Source of the DNA: Pseudomonadota bacterium
GTDB taxonomy: Bacteria; Pseudomonadota; Gammaproteobacteria; Burkholderiales; Methylophilaceae
Length of the DNA: 64,000 nt
NCBI GenBank assembly: GCA_029556915.1
Contig: JAKQIT010000111.1
Location: forward strand, 124,001-188,000
Direction of reading: 5' to 3'
Position 1 is the first letter of the stretch. Each line of letters begins with the position of its first letter. Below are positions 26,937 through 36,412 of this stretch, piece after piece. The position numbers and the translations under genes are program-made. The notes below the pieces were generated by a model. The model worked only from the letters and a program-made list of their open reading frames with translations, did not search any database and was not told the origin of the DNA.

Positions 26937-26965
26937 CTTGAATTTAGAAAAACAATCACCATCTA
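26937..26965 (+). promoter_or_regulatory. Second sigma-32-like promoter, upstream of dnaK
   Basis: CTTGAAT (26937-26943) and ACCATCTA (26958-26965) with a 14-bp spacer resemble the RpoH consensus but less closely than the grpE site. It would allow dnaK to be transcribed apart from grpE. Confidence 0.6.
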
Positions 26966-27044
26966 GCAATCAAGGTTAAACATTCAACTGCTTTAAAAAT
27001 TGAATTAAAGCGGTAAATCAAATTTAAAGTAAAAGGACTTAAAA

Positions 27045-28970
27045 ATGGGCAAAATTATTGGTATTGACTTAGGTACAACAAACTCTTGCGTTGCCGTGAT
27101 GGAAGGTGGCAAGCCACGCGTGATTGAAAACGCAGAAGGCGCACGCACAACGCCTTCTATTATTGCATATCAAGAAGATGGCGAAATTTTGGCGGGCGCA
27201 CCGGCAAAACGCCAAGCGGTTACGAATCCAAAAAATACGCTTTACGCGGTTAAGCGCTTAATTGGCCGCCGTTTTGAAGAAAAAGAAGTGCAAAAAGACA
27301 TTGGCTTGATGCCTTACACCATTGCTAAAGCCGATAACGGTGACGCTTGGGTGGAAGTGCGCGGCCAAAAAATGGCACCGCCACAAATCTCTGCCGAAGT
27401 TTTACGCAAAATGAAAAAAACCGCTGAAGATTACTTAGGCGAAGAAGTGACTGAAGCCGTGATTACCGTGCCAGCTTACTTTAACGATAGCCAACGCCAA
27501 GCAACTAAAGATGCAGGTCGTATTGCCGGTTTAGATGTTAAACGTATCATTAACGAGCCAACGGCAGCCGCGCTAGCGTTTGGTTTAGACAAACAAGAAG
27601 GTGACCGCAAAATTGCCGTGTATGACTTAGGTGGCGGTACATTTGACGTTTCTATCATTGAAATATCCAGCATTGATGGCGAGCACCAATTTGAAGTGTT
27701 ATCAACCAACGGTGACACATTCTTGGGTGGTGAAGACTTTGACAACCGCTTAATCGACTTTTTGGCGGATGAGTTCAAAAAAGACAATGGCGGCATGGAC
27801 TTACGCAACGATTTATTAGCGAAACAACGCTTAAAAGAAGCGGCTGAAAAAGCGAAAATCGAGTTATCTGGCGCAACGCAAACCGAAGTGAACTTGCCTT
27901 ACATTACCGCAGATGCTACAGGCCCAAAACACTTGGTGGTTAAAATCACCCGTGCAAAATTAGAAAGCTTGGTTGAAGATTTAATTGAGCGCACCATGGC
28001 ACCATGCCGCACCGCGATTAAAGATGCGGGCGTTAAAGTTGAAGATATTTCAGACGTGATTTTGGTGGGCGGTCAAAGCCGTATGCCAAAAGTGCAAGAA
28101 AAAGTGAAAGAAATCTTTGGTAAAGAGCCACGTAAAGATGTCAACCCTGATGAAGCAGTGGCGGTAGGCGCTGCGATTCAAGGTGGCGTGTTAAAAGGTG
28201 ATGTAAAAGATGTATTGTTGCTGGACGTAACACCATTGTCATTAGGTATCGAGACACTCGGCGGCGTGATGACTAAACTCATCAAGAAAAACACGACGAT
28301 TCCAACCAAAGCATCACAAACTTTCTCAACTGCAGAAGACAACCAAAATGCGGTGACGATTCAAGTGTTGCAAGGTGAGCGCGAAATGGCTTCTGCCAAT
28401 AAATCACTTGGCCAATTTAACCTGAGCGATATTCCACCAGCACCGCGTGGTATGCCACAAATTGAAGTGACTTTTGATATTGATGCGAACGGTATTTTGC
28501 ATGTTTCAGCAAAGGACAAAGCCACTGGCAAAGAGAACAAAATCACCATCAAGGCAAACTCAGGTTTATCTGAAGCTGAAATTCAGCAAATGGAAGAAGA
28601 TGCAGTTAAATACGCCGATGAAGACCGCAAATTGCGCGAGCTGGTAGATGCACGCAATGCAGCTGACGGCATGGTACACTCAGTGAAAAAATCATTGGGC
28701 GAGCATGGCGACAAGCTAGACGCTTCTGAGAAAGAAGCGATTGAAGCGGCGATTAAAGACGTGGAAGAAGCATTAAAATCTGACGACAAAGCTGCAATTG
28801 AAGCGAAAACAGAAGCATTGACTACTGCTTCACAAAAATTGGGCGAAAAAGTCTATGCCGCACAACAGGCAGAAGCCAATACCCAAAGTGCTCAACCAAG
28901 CCAAGAAGGTGAAAAAACCGTAGATGGCGATGTAGTAGATGCTGAGTTTGAAGAAGTGAAAAAAGACTAA
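27045..28970 (+). CDS. dnaK: Chaperone DnaK (Hsp70)
   Basis: 641 residues, full length. The ATPase domain carries [31 protein letters not shown] and VGGQSRMP; the substrate-binding domain carries [18 protein letters not shown]. The C-terminal tail ends EFEEVKKD, the EEVKK-type end of DnaK. It binds unfolded proteins with DnaJ and GrpE. A ribosome site AAAGGA precedes the ATG. A strong terminator follows, so dnaJ may have its own promoter. Confidence 0.98.
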   Translation: MGKIIGIDLGTTNSCVAVMEGGKPRVIENAEGARTTPSIIAYQEDGEILAGAPAKRQAVTNPKNTLYAVKRLIGRRFEEKEVQKDIGLMPYTIAKADNGDAWVEVRGQKMAPPQISAEVLRKMKKTAEDYLGEEVTEAVITVPAYFNDSQRQATKDAGRIAGLDVKRIINEPTAAALAFGLDKQEGDRKIAVYDLGGGTFDVSIIEISSIDGEHQFEVLSTNGDTFLGGEDFDNRLIDFLADEFKKDNGGMDLRNDLLAKQRLKEAAEKAKIELSGATQTEVNLPYITADATGPKHLVVKITRAKLESLVEDLIERTMAPCRTAIKDAGVKVEDISDVILVGGQSRMPKVQEKVKEIFGKEPRKDVNPDEAVAVGAAIQGGVLKGDVKDVLLLDVTPLSLGIETLGGVMTKLIKKNTTIPTKASQTFSTAEDNQNAVTIQVLQGEREMASANKSLGQFNLSDIPPAPRGMPQIEVTFDIDANGILHVSAKDKATGKENKITIKANSGLSEAEIQQMEEDAVKYADEDRKLRELVDARNAADGMVHSVKKSLGEHGDKLDASEKEAIEAAIKDVEEALKSDDKAAIEAKTEALTTASQKLGEKVYAAQQAEANTQSAQPSQEGEKTVDGDVVDAEFEEVKKD

Positions 28971-28996
28971 AAGTAACACTTTAGTTGCTCACAAAC

Positions 28997-29033
28997 AGTC
29001 GTTAGTATCCTAAACTGATACTAACGACTTTTG
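28997..29033 (+). terminator. Rho-independent terminator after dnaK
   Basis: AGTCGTTAGTATC and GATACTAACGACT form a perfect 13-bp stem around CTAAACT, followed by TTTT. Read-through or a separate promoter is needed for dnaJ. Confidence 0.88.
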
Positions 29034-29094
29034 TACTCATGACTAATGATGTTTATCTGACAATTAACGAATACCAAAATAACGACTAAATATT

Positions 29095-30231
29095 ATGGCC
29101 GCCAAAAAAGATTACTACGAAGTATTAGGGGTGAACAAAGATGCTTCTGAAGAAGACATCAAAAAAGCTTATCGCAAACTGGCGATGAAGTATCACCCTG
29201 ACCGTAACCCAGATAACCCAAAGGCAGAAGAGCAGTTTAAAGAAGCTAAAGAAGCTTACGAAATGCTTTCTGACGACCAAAAGCGCGCTGCTTATGATCA
29301 ATATGGCCATGCCGGTGTTGACCCTAGCATGGGCGCGGGCGCGGGTGGCTTTGGTGCGGGCGGCTTTAGTGATGCTTTTGGCGATATTTTTGGCGATATT
29401 TTTGGTGGTGGCCGAGGACAAGGCGGACAGCGCAATAACGTGTATCGCGGTGCAGATTTACGCTACAACATGGAAATTAGTTTGGAAGATGCCGCTAAAG
29501 GCACCGAAACCAAAATCCGTATTCCTGTGCAAGCCAAGTGTGATACTTGTGATGGCACTGGCGCTAAAAAAGGTAAATCCCCAATTAATTGCGCTACTTG
29601 CGGCGGTCATGGTCAAGTGCGTATGCAACAAGGTTTTTTCTCTGTGCAACAAACTTGCCCAAAATGTCACGGCGCTGGCAAGGTCATCAAAGAAGATGAT
29701 AAATGTACGGCTTGTCATGGCGCTGGCCGCTTAAAACAAAACAAAACACTTTCAGTCAAAATTCCTGCTGGGGTTGATGAAGGTGATCGCATTCGTTTGT
29801 CAGGTGAAGGTGAAGCTGGCGTGAATGGTGGGCCAACGGGCGATTTGTATGTTGTGGTGCATCTCAAGCAGCATGAAGTATTTCAGCGTGAAGGCGGTAA
29901 TCTACACTGTGAAATGCCGATTAGCTTTAGCACCGCGGCATTAGGCGGTGAGATTGAAGTGCCAACCTTAGGTGGCTCAGCCAGAATGAAAGTACCTGCC
30001 GAAACCCAAACTGGCGCGGTGTTTAGATTGCGTGGCAAAGGCATTAAACCACTACGCCAAAATGAACATGGTGATTTAATGGTGCATGTGGTGGTGGAAA
30101 CACCTGTTAAATTAACGGAGCATCAAAAAGACTTACTCCGTCAATTTGAAAAAAGTACGCAGGCAGATGCAGGCAAACATAGCCCGAAAAACAAAAGCTG
30201 GATGGATAAAGCTCGAGACTTTTTTGGCTAA
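29095..30231 (+). CDS. dnaJ: Chaperone DnaJ (Hsp40)
   Basis: 378 residues, type I DnaJ. J domain [18 protein letters not shown] with YHPDRNP (HPD motif, about residue 33). A Gly/Phe-rich linker (about 75-105) is followed by four CxxCxGxG zinc motifs: [24 protein letters not shown] and CTACHGAG. The C-terminal substrate-binding domain ends near the stop. It stimulates DnaK ATPase and presents substrate. It follows dnaK after a terminator, as part of the heat-shock set. Confidence 0.97.
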   Translation: MAAKKDYYEVLGVNKDASEEDIKKAYRKLAMKYHPDRNPDNPKAEEQFKEAKEAYEMLSDDQKRAAYDQYGHAGVDPSMGAGAGGFGAGGFSDAFGDIFGDIFGGGRGQGGQRNNVYRGADLRYNMEISLEDAAKGTETKIRIPVQAKCDTCDGTGAKKGKSPINCATCGGHGQVRMQQGFFSVQQTCPKCHGAGKVIKEDDKCTACHGAGRLKQNKTLSVKIPAGVDEGDRIRLSGEGEAGVNGGPTGDLYVVVHLKQHEVFQREGGNLHCEMPISFSTAALGGEIEVPTLGGSARMKVPAETQTGAVFRLRGKGIKPLRQNEHGDLMVHVVVETPVKLTEHQKDLLRQFEKSTQADAGKHSPKNKSWMDKARDFFG

Positions 30232-30252
30232 CTCTTGTAGTTTTACTTGAGA

Positions 30253-30284
30253 TTAAATAGCAGTATATTCAAGCTGCTATTTAA
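30253..30284 (+). terminator. Hairpin after dnaJ, possible terminator
   Basis: TTAAATAGCAG pairs with CTGCTATTTAA around ten nt. It lies 20 bp past the dnaJ stop. The T run after it is weak. Confidence 0.5.
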
Positions 30285-30420
30285 CTTATTTACCTAACTC
30301 ACAGATTTGTAACATTTATTTTTTTACTTTTACATTTGCGTTACAGCGCTGTCATCTATCAGTCATATCTTCTTGTTAAAGTACAACTTCGATTTTTTGT
30401 AATACTTTAAGGAGATAAAA

Positions 30421-30753
30421 ATGCGTAAATTAATTAAAGGTCTTTTGGTGGTAGGCGGGTTTATCGCGCTTTCTTTACAAGCCAATGCAACAGGGCTTAA
30501 AGCTAGCAACAGCGATAAAGTAATGACTTCAAGCGAGTTTTACAACACGGTAGCGCATACGAAAACCCAAGAAATTGCAGCTAACTTTGGTTTTCCTGAC
30601 AAAATGTTCACAATTAAAAATCCTTCTGGTGTGACTGAAGGCGTTATTTGGGTTTACAGCAGCACTGTAAAAAGTACTGATGGCTTTAAAGATGCGCGCA
30701 TCGTTTTAATTAATGGTGAAATGAAATATGTAGCCATTACTGACGCGGTTTAG
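30421..30753 (+). CDS. Small secreted protein of unknown function
   Basis: 110 residues. A signal peptide (MRKLIKGLLVVGGFIALSLQ, then ANA-TG) is cleaved near residue 23. The mature part is about 85 residues and includes IAANFGFPDKMFTIKNPSG and VIWVYSSTVKS. The FGFP and VIWVY segments recall small lipoprotein-assembly folds (SmpA/BamE type), but this is a weak resemblance. A clear ribosome site (AAGGAG) precedes the start and a strong terminator follows, so it is a single-gene transcript that may be well expressed. Confidence 0.72.
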   Translation: MRKLIKGLLVVGGFIALSLQANATGLKASNSDKVMTSSEFYNTVAHTKTQEIAANFGFPDKMFTIKNPSGVTEGVIWVYSSTVKSTDGFKDARIVLINGEMKYVAITDAV

Positions 30754-30770
30754 TTAATTTCAATAACAAA

Positions 30771-30799
30771 CAGCCTGCCTTTGCAGGCTGTTTTCTTTT
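30771..30799 (+). terminator. Rho-independent terminator of the small secreted protein gene
   Basis: CAGCCTGC pairs with GCAGGCTG around CTTT, followed by TTTTCTTTT. Confidence 0.88.
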
Positions 30800-30830
30800 G
30801 CAAATACAAAAACAATTCATTGCACCTGCA

Positions 30831-30955
30831 GCAACAGCGTTTATATCGCGTACAGTTCAAGGCGAAAAGCACACAGAAACCGGAATGTACACACAAGTAC
30901 ATGAGGATTTCGAGTACTGAGCAACGCAGAAATGTGCCGATAGAAATACTGTTGC
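30831..30955. repeat. Family 2 palindromic element, copy B (upstream of creB)
   Basis: Inverted arms (left GCAACAGCGTTTATATCG, right CGATAGAAATACTGTTGC) enclose a core with CAAGGC, TGTACACACAAGTACA and GCAACGCAG. It ends 27 bp before the creB start. Confidence 0.68.
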
Positions 30956-30982
30956 AATGGAAACTTGGTTTAAAATGGTGAC

Positions 30983-31672
30983 ATGCCTCATCATATTTTA
31001 ATTGTCGAAGACGAACCTGCGATTGCAGAAACGCTTATTTACGCCTGCAAAGAAGCGGGCATTAACACCACGCACTGTTTGCTTGGGCATGAAGCGATTG
31101 CCACCACGCAAAAAAATTCTTACGATTTTATCGTGTTAGATGTTGGCTTGCCCGACATGACCGGGTTTGACGTATGTAAAAAAATTCGGGAGTCATCGCA
31201 AATTCCTATTTTATTTTTAACCGCGCGCAATCACGAAATAGACCGTATTGTTGGCTTAGAAATTGGTGCAGATGATTATGTCACTAAGCCGTTTAGCCCA
31301 CGCGAAATCGTGGCGCGCATTCATGCCATTTTACGGCGCAGCCAAAATGGTGCTTCTAACGGACAAGATTTATCTAATCACAAAAACCAACTTTTTAAGC
31401 TTGACGAAGCCGCAAACCGTATTCAATACCGTGGTGAATATCTGGATTTAACGCGCTATGAATACCTATTGCTGAAAACCTTAATTGCGCATCCGCAGCG
31501 CGTTTACTCTCGCGATCAGTTGATGGATATTGTCTGGGCACAGGCAGAAAACACGCTTGAGCGCACCGTGGATGCGCACATCAAAACCTTACGCGCAAAA
31601 TTACGAAAAATTGACGCTGCCAGTGAAGCCATTGTCACGCATCGTGGTATGGGTTATAGCCTGCTGGCATGA
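30983..31672 (+). CDS. creB: OmpR-family response regulator CreB
   Basis: 229 residues. Receiver domain with the acidic pocket (VEDE), phosphoacceptor Asp in VLDVGLPDMTG, the Thr in FLTARN and Lys in VTKPFSP. A winged-helix DNA-binding domain follows (YLDLTRYEYLLLKTLIAHP, then RTVDAHIKTLRAKLR). Its stop overlaps the creC start by 4 nt. In E. coli CreBC responds to growth state and carbon source. A repeat element lies directly upstream, within the probable promoter region. Confidence 0.88.
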   Translation: MPHHILIVEDEPAIAETLIYACKEAGINTTHCLLGHEAIATTQKNSYDFIVLDVGLPDMTGFDVCKKIRESSQIPILFLTARNHEIDRIVGLEIGADDYVTKPFSPREIVARIHAILRRSQNGASNGQDLSNHKNQLFKLDEAANRIQYRGEYLDLTRYEYLLLKTLIAHPQRVYSRDQLMDIVWAQAENTLERTVDAHIKTLRAKLRKIDAASEAIVTHRGMGYSLLA

Positions 31673-33108
31673 AAATCAGCCTAAAAATATTTCTTGGCTA
31701 TTTTTTGCTCGTTGGCCTCGCCGCTTGGTTTATTCTCAATGTGTTTGTGGATGAAGTTAAGCCCGGCCTGCGCCAAGCGATGGAAGATGCGCTGGTGGAC
31801 ACCGCCAACGTGCTTGCCGAGTTGGCCACTCATGACGTAAAAGCCGGCAATATTCAAACTGGCAATTTCGCTCTCAGCTTATCGCAATATCAAGCACGCG
31901 CCACTAAAGCTAACATTTGGGGGGTTAGCAAACAAGCGGCTGATTACCGCGTTTACATTACAGATGCCAAAGGCATGGTCATATTTGATTCTGCCCGATT
32001 AGCCTTGGGGCAAGACTACTCTAAATGGAATGATGTGTATTTAACTTTGCGTGGAAAATACGGCGTGCGTTCTAGTAAAGTGGTAGCTAATGATGAAAAT
32101 AGTGACACTATCATGTATGTGGCAGCGCCCATCCGTGATGGCAAAAATATTATCGGCTCGCTCACCGTGGCCAAACCCAACCGCACATTGCTGCCATTTA
32201 TTGAACGTGCACAAGCTAAAATTATCCGCTGGGGGGCTTTGTTACTGGGTTTATCGCTGTTTATCGGCGGTATTTTCACTTGGCGATTTACCCGTAAAAT
32301 CAATGCCTTGCGTGACTACGCCGTGCGCGTTACCAAGGGCGAAAAAGCCACCCCGCCACTTTCAAGCAATGACGAGCTCACTGAGCTCGCACTTGCCATG
32401 CAAACCATGCGCACAGAGTTGGACGGCAAACAGCATATACAAAATTCTATTCAGCATTTAACTCACGAGCTTAAAAGCCCGATGACCGCGATACAAGGCG
32501 CGGCTGAGCTTATTTCGCCCAATATGCCGCCTGAAACCCAAGCGCATTTTTTGGCGCAAATTAAAGCGCAAATCAAGCGCGTGCAAAATATCATTCAAAA
32601 CATGCTGGGGCTGGCCGCGCTGGAACATCAACAACAACTCACGCACCTGACCAAAATTAACTTTGCTGATTTGGTGGATACGCAAATTAAACATCTGGCG
32701 GAAAAAGCCGCTGCACGACAAATCACGCTACACCTCGCCCCCGCACCGCCTATTACGCTAGAAGCCGAAGCCTTTTTGCTCGGCCAAGCGATTTATAATC
32801 TGCTGGATAACGCGCTCGATTTTAGCCCCGCCAACAGCACGGTGGAAATCACCCTCACACAGCAAGCGCACAGCATCTCGCTGAGCGTAAAAGACCAAGG
32901 CACGGGCATACCTGAATACGCGCTTGATAAGATTTTTGATAAATTTTATTCGCTGCCCCGCCCCGACGGCACGCCTAACGCTGGGCAAAAAAGCACCGGC
33001 TTGGGGCTTAACTTTGTGCAAGAAGTCGCAAAACTGCACGGCGGAAATGTCACCCTCAACAACCACCCGCAAGGTGGTGCGCTAGCCGTTTTAACCCTTA
33101 AAAATTAA
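31669..33108 (+). CDS. creC: Sensor histidine kinase CreC
   Basis: 479 residues. N-terminal membrane segment (MKISLKIFLGYFLLVGLAAW), a periplasmic sensor region to about 185, a second membrane segment (GALLLGLSLFIGGIFTW), HAMP, the phosphoacceptor His in HLTHELKSPM, and the ATPase boxes DNALDFSP, KDQGTGIP and GLGLNFVQEVA. The opening FGLG-type sensor and its pairing with creB by an ATGA overlap support the name. A convergent dsbC lies after a repeat and a terminator. Confidence 0.87.
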   Translation: MKISLKIFLGYFLLVGLAAWFILNVFVDEVKPGLRQAMEDALVDTANVLAELATHDVKAGNIQTGNFALSLSQYQARATKANIWGVSKQAADYRVYITDAKGMVIFDSARLALGQDYSKWNDVYLTLRGKYGVRSSKVVANDENSDTIMYVAAPIRDGKNIIGSLTVAKPNRTLLPFIERAQAKIIRWGALLLGLSLFIGGIFTWRFTRKINALRDYAVRVTKGEKATPPLSSNDELTELALAMQTMRTELDGKQHIQNSIQHLTHELKSPMTAIQGAAELISPNMPPETQAHFLAQIKAQIKRVQNIIQNMLGLAALEHQQQLTHLTKINFADLVDTQIKHLAEKAAARQITLHLAPAPPITLEAEAFLLGQAIYNLLDNALDFSPANSTVEITLTQQAHSISLSVKDQGTGIPEYALDKIFDKFYSLPRPDGTPNAGQKSTGLGLNFVQEVAKLHGGNVTLNNHPQGGALAVLTLKN

Positions 33109-33130
33109 GCAATTTTTAAGTAGATTTAAC

Positions 33131-33201
33131 AACAAATCATTTCACCTCCCCGCTAAACCAGTATCCATGAGGCTTCCAGAGGCACAAAAATCTCTCGAAG
33201 G
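33131..33201 (-). repeat. Family 1 palindromic repeat, copy 6
   Basis: A reverse copy: AAATCATTTCACC, CCGCTAAACC with GGCTTCCAGAGG, and TCTCTCGAAGG. It lies in the convergent gap between creC and dsbC, just before the terminator. Confidence 0.72.
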
Positions 33202-33223
33202 ATTTTTAAGACGTGAAATGCAA

Positions 33224-33254
33224 AAAAATCAGGCTGCAAATGCAGCCTGATTTT
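33224..33254. terminator. Bidirectional terminator between creC and dsbC
   Basis: AAAATCAGGCTGC pairs perfectly with GCAGCCTGATTTT around AAAT, with A and T runs on the two sides. Confidence 0.9.
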
Positions 33255-33281
33255 GAGAGGTTGATGCCTTAAGTTTATAGC

Positions 33282-34016
33282 TTATTTTTTAGCAGAAGCA
33301 GCCACTAATGCTTTTTCAATTTCAGCAAAAGGTTGTGCGCCTAGCATGCGTTTGCCATCAACAAAAAACATCGTTGGTGTGCTGTTTGCGCCTACTTTTC
33401 TGGCAAGTTCACCCACTTTTTCTAATGGCACATCGCAAGTGCTAGATGTTGTTGGCAATATGTCGCGCATAATCCAATCTTCCCACGCTTTTACGCGGTC
33501 TTTTGCGCACCAAATTAACTTGGATTTATTGGCAGCATCAGGGTGTAATTGCTCAATCGGGTATAAAAATGTGTAAACGGTCACATCGTCAATATGCGAT
33601 AGCTCATTACGCTCTAAACGCTTGCAATAGGGGCAATCCACATCTGAAAACACCACTAATTTGCGGCTACCATTACCTTTGACCACTTTAATAGCTTTAT
33701 CCAACGGTAAGCTGTTAAAGTCAATTTTGGTGAGCTCTGCCATGCGCTCTTCGGTCAGGTTTTTCTTGGTTTTAGCATCTACCAACACACCTTCGGCGAT
33801 GATGTAGCTCATTTTTTCATCAGTGTAAATAATTTGCCCGCCCATAAACACTTCGTACAAGCCAGCAAAAGGCGTTTTGGTGACTTTATCTACTTTAAAT
33901 TTTGGGTAAGCCGTTTCTACCGCTTTTTTCACGCTGGCTTCATCCGCAGTTGCAAGTGTTGCTACCGCGCTTAAAACAGTACCGAGTAAAGCAAAACGCA
34001 TTAATTTTTTTAACAT
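33282..34016 (-). CDS. dsbC: Periplasmic disulfide isomerase DsbC
   Basis: 244 residues. Signal peptide to about residue 24 (LATADEAS), an N-terminal dimerisation domain, and a thioredoxin domain with the active site DCPYCKRL (about residues 134-141). A second Cys pair, IWCAKD and STCDVP, matches the structural disulfide of DsbC. The cis-Pro loop is STPTMFF. It corrects non-native disulfides in exported proteins. It follows the ubi genes on the same strand after 45 bp, with AAGGAA before its ATG. Confidence 0.95.
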   Translation of the reverse strand: MLKKLMRFALLGTVLSAVATLATADEASVKKAVETAYPKFKVDKVTKTPFAGLYEVFMGGQIIYTDEKMSYIIAEGVLVDAKTKKNLTEERMAELTKIDFNSLPLDKAIKVVKGNGSRKLVVFSDVDCPYCKRLERNELSHIDDVTVYTFLYPIEQLHPDAANKSKLIWCAKDRVKAWEDWIMRDILPTTSSTCDVPLEKVGELARKVGANSTPTMFFVDGKRMLGAQPFAEIEKALVAASAKK

Positions 34017-34061
34017 ATATTTCCTTGAATTTTAATCATTTTTTTATAAAAACGCGTTAGT

Positions 34062-35252
34062 TTAAAGCGCAATTGCGTTTTCAACCAACATTTTTTTAAT
34101 CACTTTGTGATTAGTCGCACTCATGCCCCAATGCCTTACTTTTTTTACCACTTTATTTTGGCTTTCAAATAACTGATATAAGCCGTCAGTGAGCAATAAC
34201 ATATTCAGCATATCTACCTTGCGTTTACGCGCGTATTTTTTGAGCAAACTGGCATCGTTAAGAGTTTGGTATGCATTTTTATGGTTTAAAATCTCCATAA
34301 AGTCCATCACATCTCTAAACCCTAAATTCACGCCTTGCCCTGCCATTGGGTGAATTTTATGTGCCGCATCCCCCATAAACACCACGCTTTGTTGCCAATA
34401 ATCATCGCTTTTTTGCATGACCAATGGAAAAACCGCTCGTGTACCTAAAAGTTTTAATTCTCCTAACAAAGCACCGCCAGCCTCTTGCACTTGCGCGGTA
34501 AAGGCATCATTACTGAGCTTTAACAGATTGTCTGCCATGTTGGTTGACACTGACCACACAATGCTGATGGTATTGTCTGGCAACGGTAGCCAAGCAAGAA
34601 TACTATTCTTACCATCAATAATTGAAAACCATTGCCGCGCAACATTACCATGCGGCTTTTCAACCTTAAAATTCGCCACTATCGCCGATTGCGCATAAGA
34701 CTTATGTTGCAATGGTAAGTTAAGTTGACTTCTTACCCATGATTGACTGCTATCAGCCGCTATAAGCAAAGAACATGTAATGACTTGCCCATTTTCTAGC
34801 GTCAGTATCGTACTACTTTCTGACGTTTGAATAGCATTGCAAGGTGCGTTAAATAAGGTTTGAATGCCAGACGACGCAACTTGCTTAAGCAATGCTTGGC
34901 TCAGTGCGCTTGCCTCCACAATAAAGCCTAGGTCATCGGCATTTACATCGTCTGCAAGCAAATGAATAGGCGCAAGTGTAGGCTCACCAAAAATCTCCAT
35001 GGCTTGCATGCGGCCAATCCGTGCCAGATTTAAGTTTTGCCATATATTTAAATCACGCAGCCACGCAGCGTTTCTTGGGCTAATTGCATAAATGCGTGTA
35101 TCCCAAGCATCTTCTGCAAGTTGAATATTTGCGGGTGATTTAGCATCCACAACCACTACCGAATATCCTGCCTGACGCATTGCTACTGCCGCAGATAACC
35201 CCACTAAGCCTGCACCAATAATGGTTACATCTGTTTTAATTGTTTCGCTCAT
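34062..35252 (-). CDS. UbiH/UbiF-family FAD-dependent ubiquinone hydroxylase
   Basis: 396 residues. FAD-binding GxGxxG at the start (TIIGAGLVGLSAA), then DTRIYAISP, and the second FAD motif VVFMGDAAHKIHPMAGQGVNLGFRD split as GDAAHKIHP and GQGVNLG. These are the marks of the UbiH/UbiF/UbiI/UbiL/UbiM group, which hydroxylate the benzene ring of the ubiquinone precursor. Which ring position it acts on cannot be decided by eye. Its start overlaps the stop of the ubiH-like gene by 4 nt, so the two are coupled. Confidence 0.87.
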   Translation of the reverse strand: MSETIKTDVTIIGAGLVGLSAAVAMRQAGYSVVVVDAKSPANIQLAEDAWDTRIYAISPRNAAWLRDLNIWQNLNLARIGRMQAMEIFGEPTLAPIHLLADDVNADDLGFIVEASALSQALLKQVASSGIQTLFNAPCNAIQTSESSTILTLENGQVITCSLLIAADSSQSWVRSQLNLPLQHKSYAQSAIVANFKVEKPHGNVARQWFSIIDGKNSILAWLPLPDNTISIVWSVSTNMADNLLKLSNDAFTAQVQEAGGALLGELKLLGTRAVFPLVMQKSDDYWQQSVVFMGDAAHKIHPMAGQGVNLGFRDVMDFMEILNHKNAYQTLNDASLLKKYARKRKVDMLNMLLLTDGLYQLFESQNKVVKKVRHWGMSATNHKVIKKMLVENAIAL

Positions 35253-36412
35253 TTGCCAAAACTCATTTTACGCACCAAGTGCTTTTTAACTGGTTTAATT
35301 ACATCAAATAAGCCTAAACCCACACTTCGAATCGCTGGTAAGCCGATAATGTCATTTGAAAATACATTGACTAAAAAGTCGGTAAATAACAGGCCATTTT
35401 TGGTATCCGTTTTGCGCTCCGCGCGATAATTAGCAAGCATCTCTGCGCTGCCCAATGGTGCGCTTGCTTCTGAGATATGCTTTGCCAGCACTTGTGCATC
35501 ACGAATGCCCACATTAAACCCCTGCCCTGCTACTGGGTGCATGGTTTGCGCGGCATTGCCAATCACCACTAAATGTTGCATATCACTTTCCTGCAACTTA
35601 GATAATTTAAGCGGGAAGGTCATGCGTTTTTCTACGCTTAAAAAGCGCCCAACGCGATCGCCAAATTGCGCGTGAAATTGCGCTAAAAATTCGGCATCAC
35701 TTAAATCTAACAACGGCGCAATGACTTCTTTTTTGCCCGTCCAGACCAACGAAAAGTCATGCGCACCATTGGGCAGCAACGCCATGGGGCCTTGCGGTGT
35801 AAACCGCTCATAGGCAATGTTGTTGTGTGACAACTCTGCGCGCACTTTGCTAATCAACGCATCGTGACCATATTCTTTGGTGTCGCGCTTGAGGCCAGCC
35901 ACTTCTTCTAAGCTTCGCCCACCATCGGCCAGCACCGCCAGTACACTGCTTAACTCAAATGACTCGCCTTGCCGCAAATAGCGCACCGTGGCTGCGAGTT
36001 CATTATGCGTAATGGCTTCCGCCTGCGCTTCATCAATCACCTTTATGCAGAAAAACTCAGACATGGCCGCATTTAGCGCGGTGCACAATGCGCCGTATGA
36101 AAGCACATAGCCTAGTGCCTCTTGATTGTAATCTTGCGCTTTTAAAAGGCTGCGCCCAAAGCTACCTTTTTGCGACACGTGTATGGTGTTAATCGCTGTG
36201 GCTTGCGCGGCGACTGATTGCCAAATACCCAAGCCATCAAAAATACGTTTCGTGCCATAAGACAAGGCCAGCGCTCGCGTATCAAGGTTCGCCGCACCTT
36301 GTTTACGCGCCTCAAGCACCGTGCTGGCAATGTTTTGTTTAGCCAGCAACAAGGCCAACACCATGCCAACAGGGCCACCACCAACAATCAAAATGTCTTC
36401 AGTTTTAGCCAT
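35249..36412 (-). CDS. ubiH: Ubiquinone biosynthesis hydroxylase, UbiH type
   Basis: 387 residues, a paralogue of the following gene. FAD motifs: ILIVGGGPVGMVLALLL, DTRALALSYGT and VIGNAAQTMHPVAGQGFN. pepP-ubiH is a conserved order in proteobacteria, and this supports the UbiH name. Its start overlaps the pepP stop by 1 nt. Together with the next gene it would cover two of the three hydroxylations of the quinone ring. Confidence 0.87.
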   Translation of the reverse strand: MAKTEDILIVGGGPVGMVLALLLAKQNIASTVLEARKQGAANLDTRALALSYGTKRIFDGLGIWQSVAAQATAINTIHVSQKGSFGRSLLKAQDYNQEALGYVLSYGALCTALNAAMSEFFCIKVIDEAQAEAITHNELAATVRYLRQGESFELSSVLAVLADGGRSLEEVAGLKRDTKEYGHDALISKVRAELSHNNIAYERFTPQGPMALLPNGAHDFSLVWTGKKEVIAPLLDLSDAEFLAQFHAQFGDRVGRFLSVEKRMTFPLKLSKLQESDMQHLVVIGNAAQTMHPVAGQGFNVGIRDAQVLAKHISEASAPLGSAEMLANYRAERKTDTKNGLLFTDFLVNVFSNDIIGLPAIRSVGLGLFDVIKPVKKHLVRKMSFGK

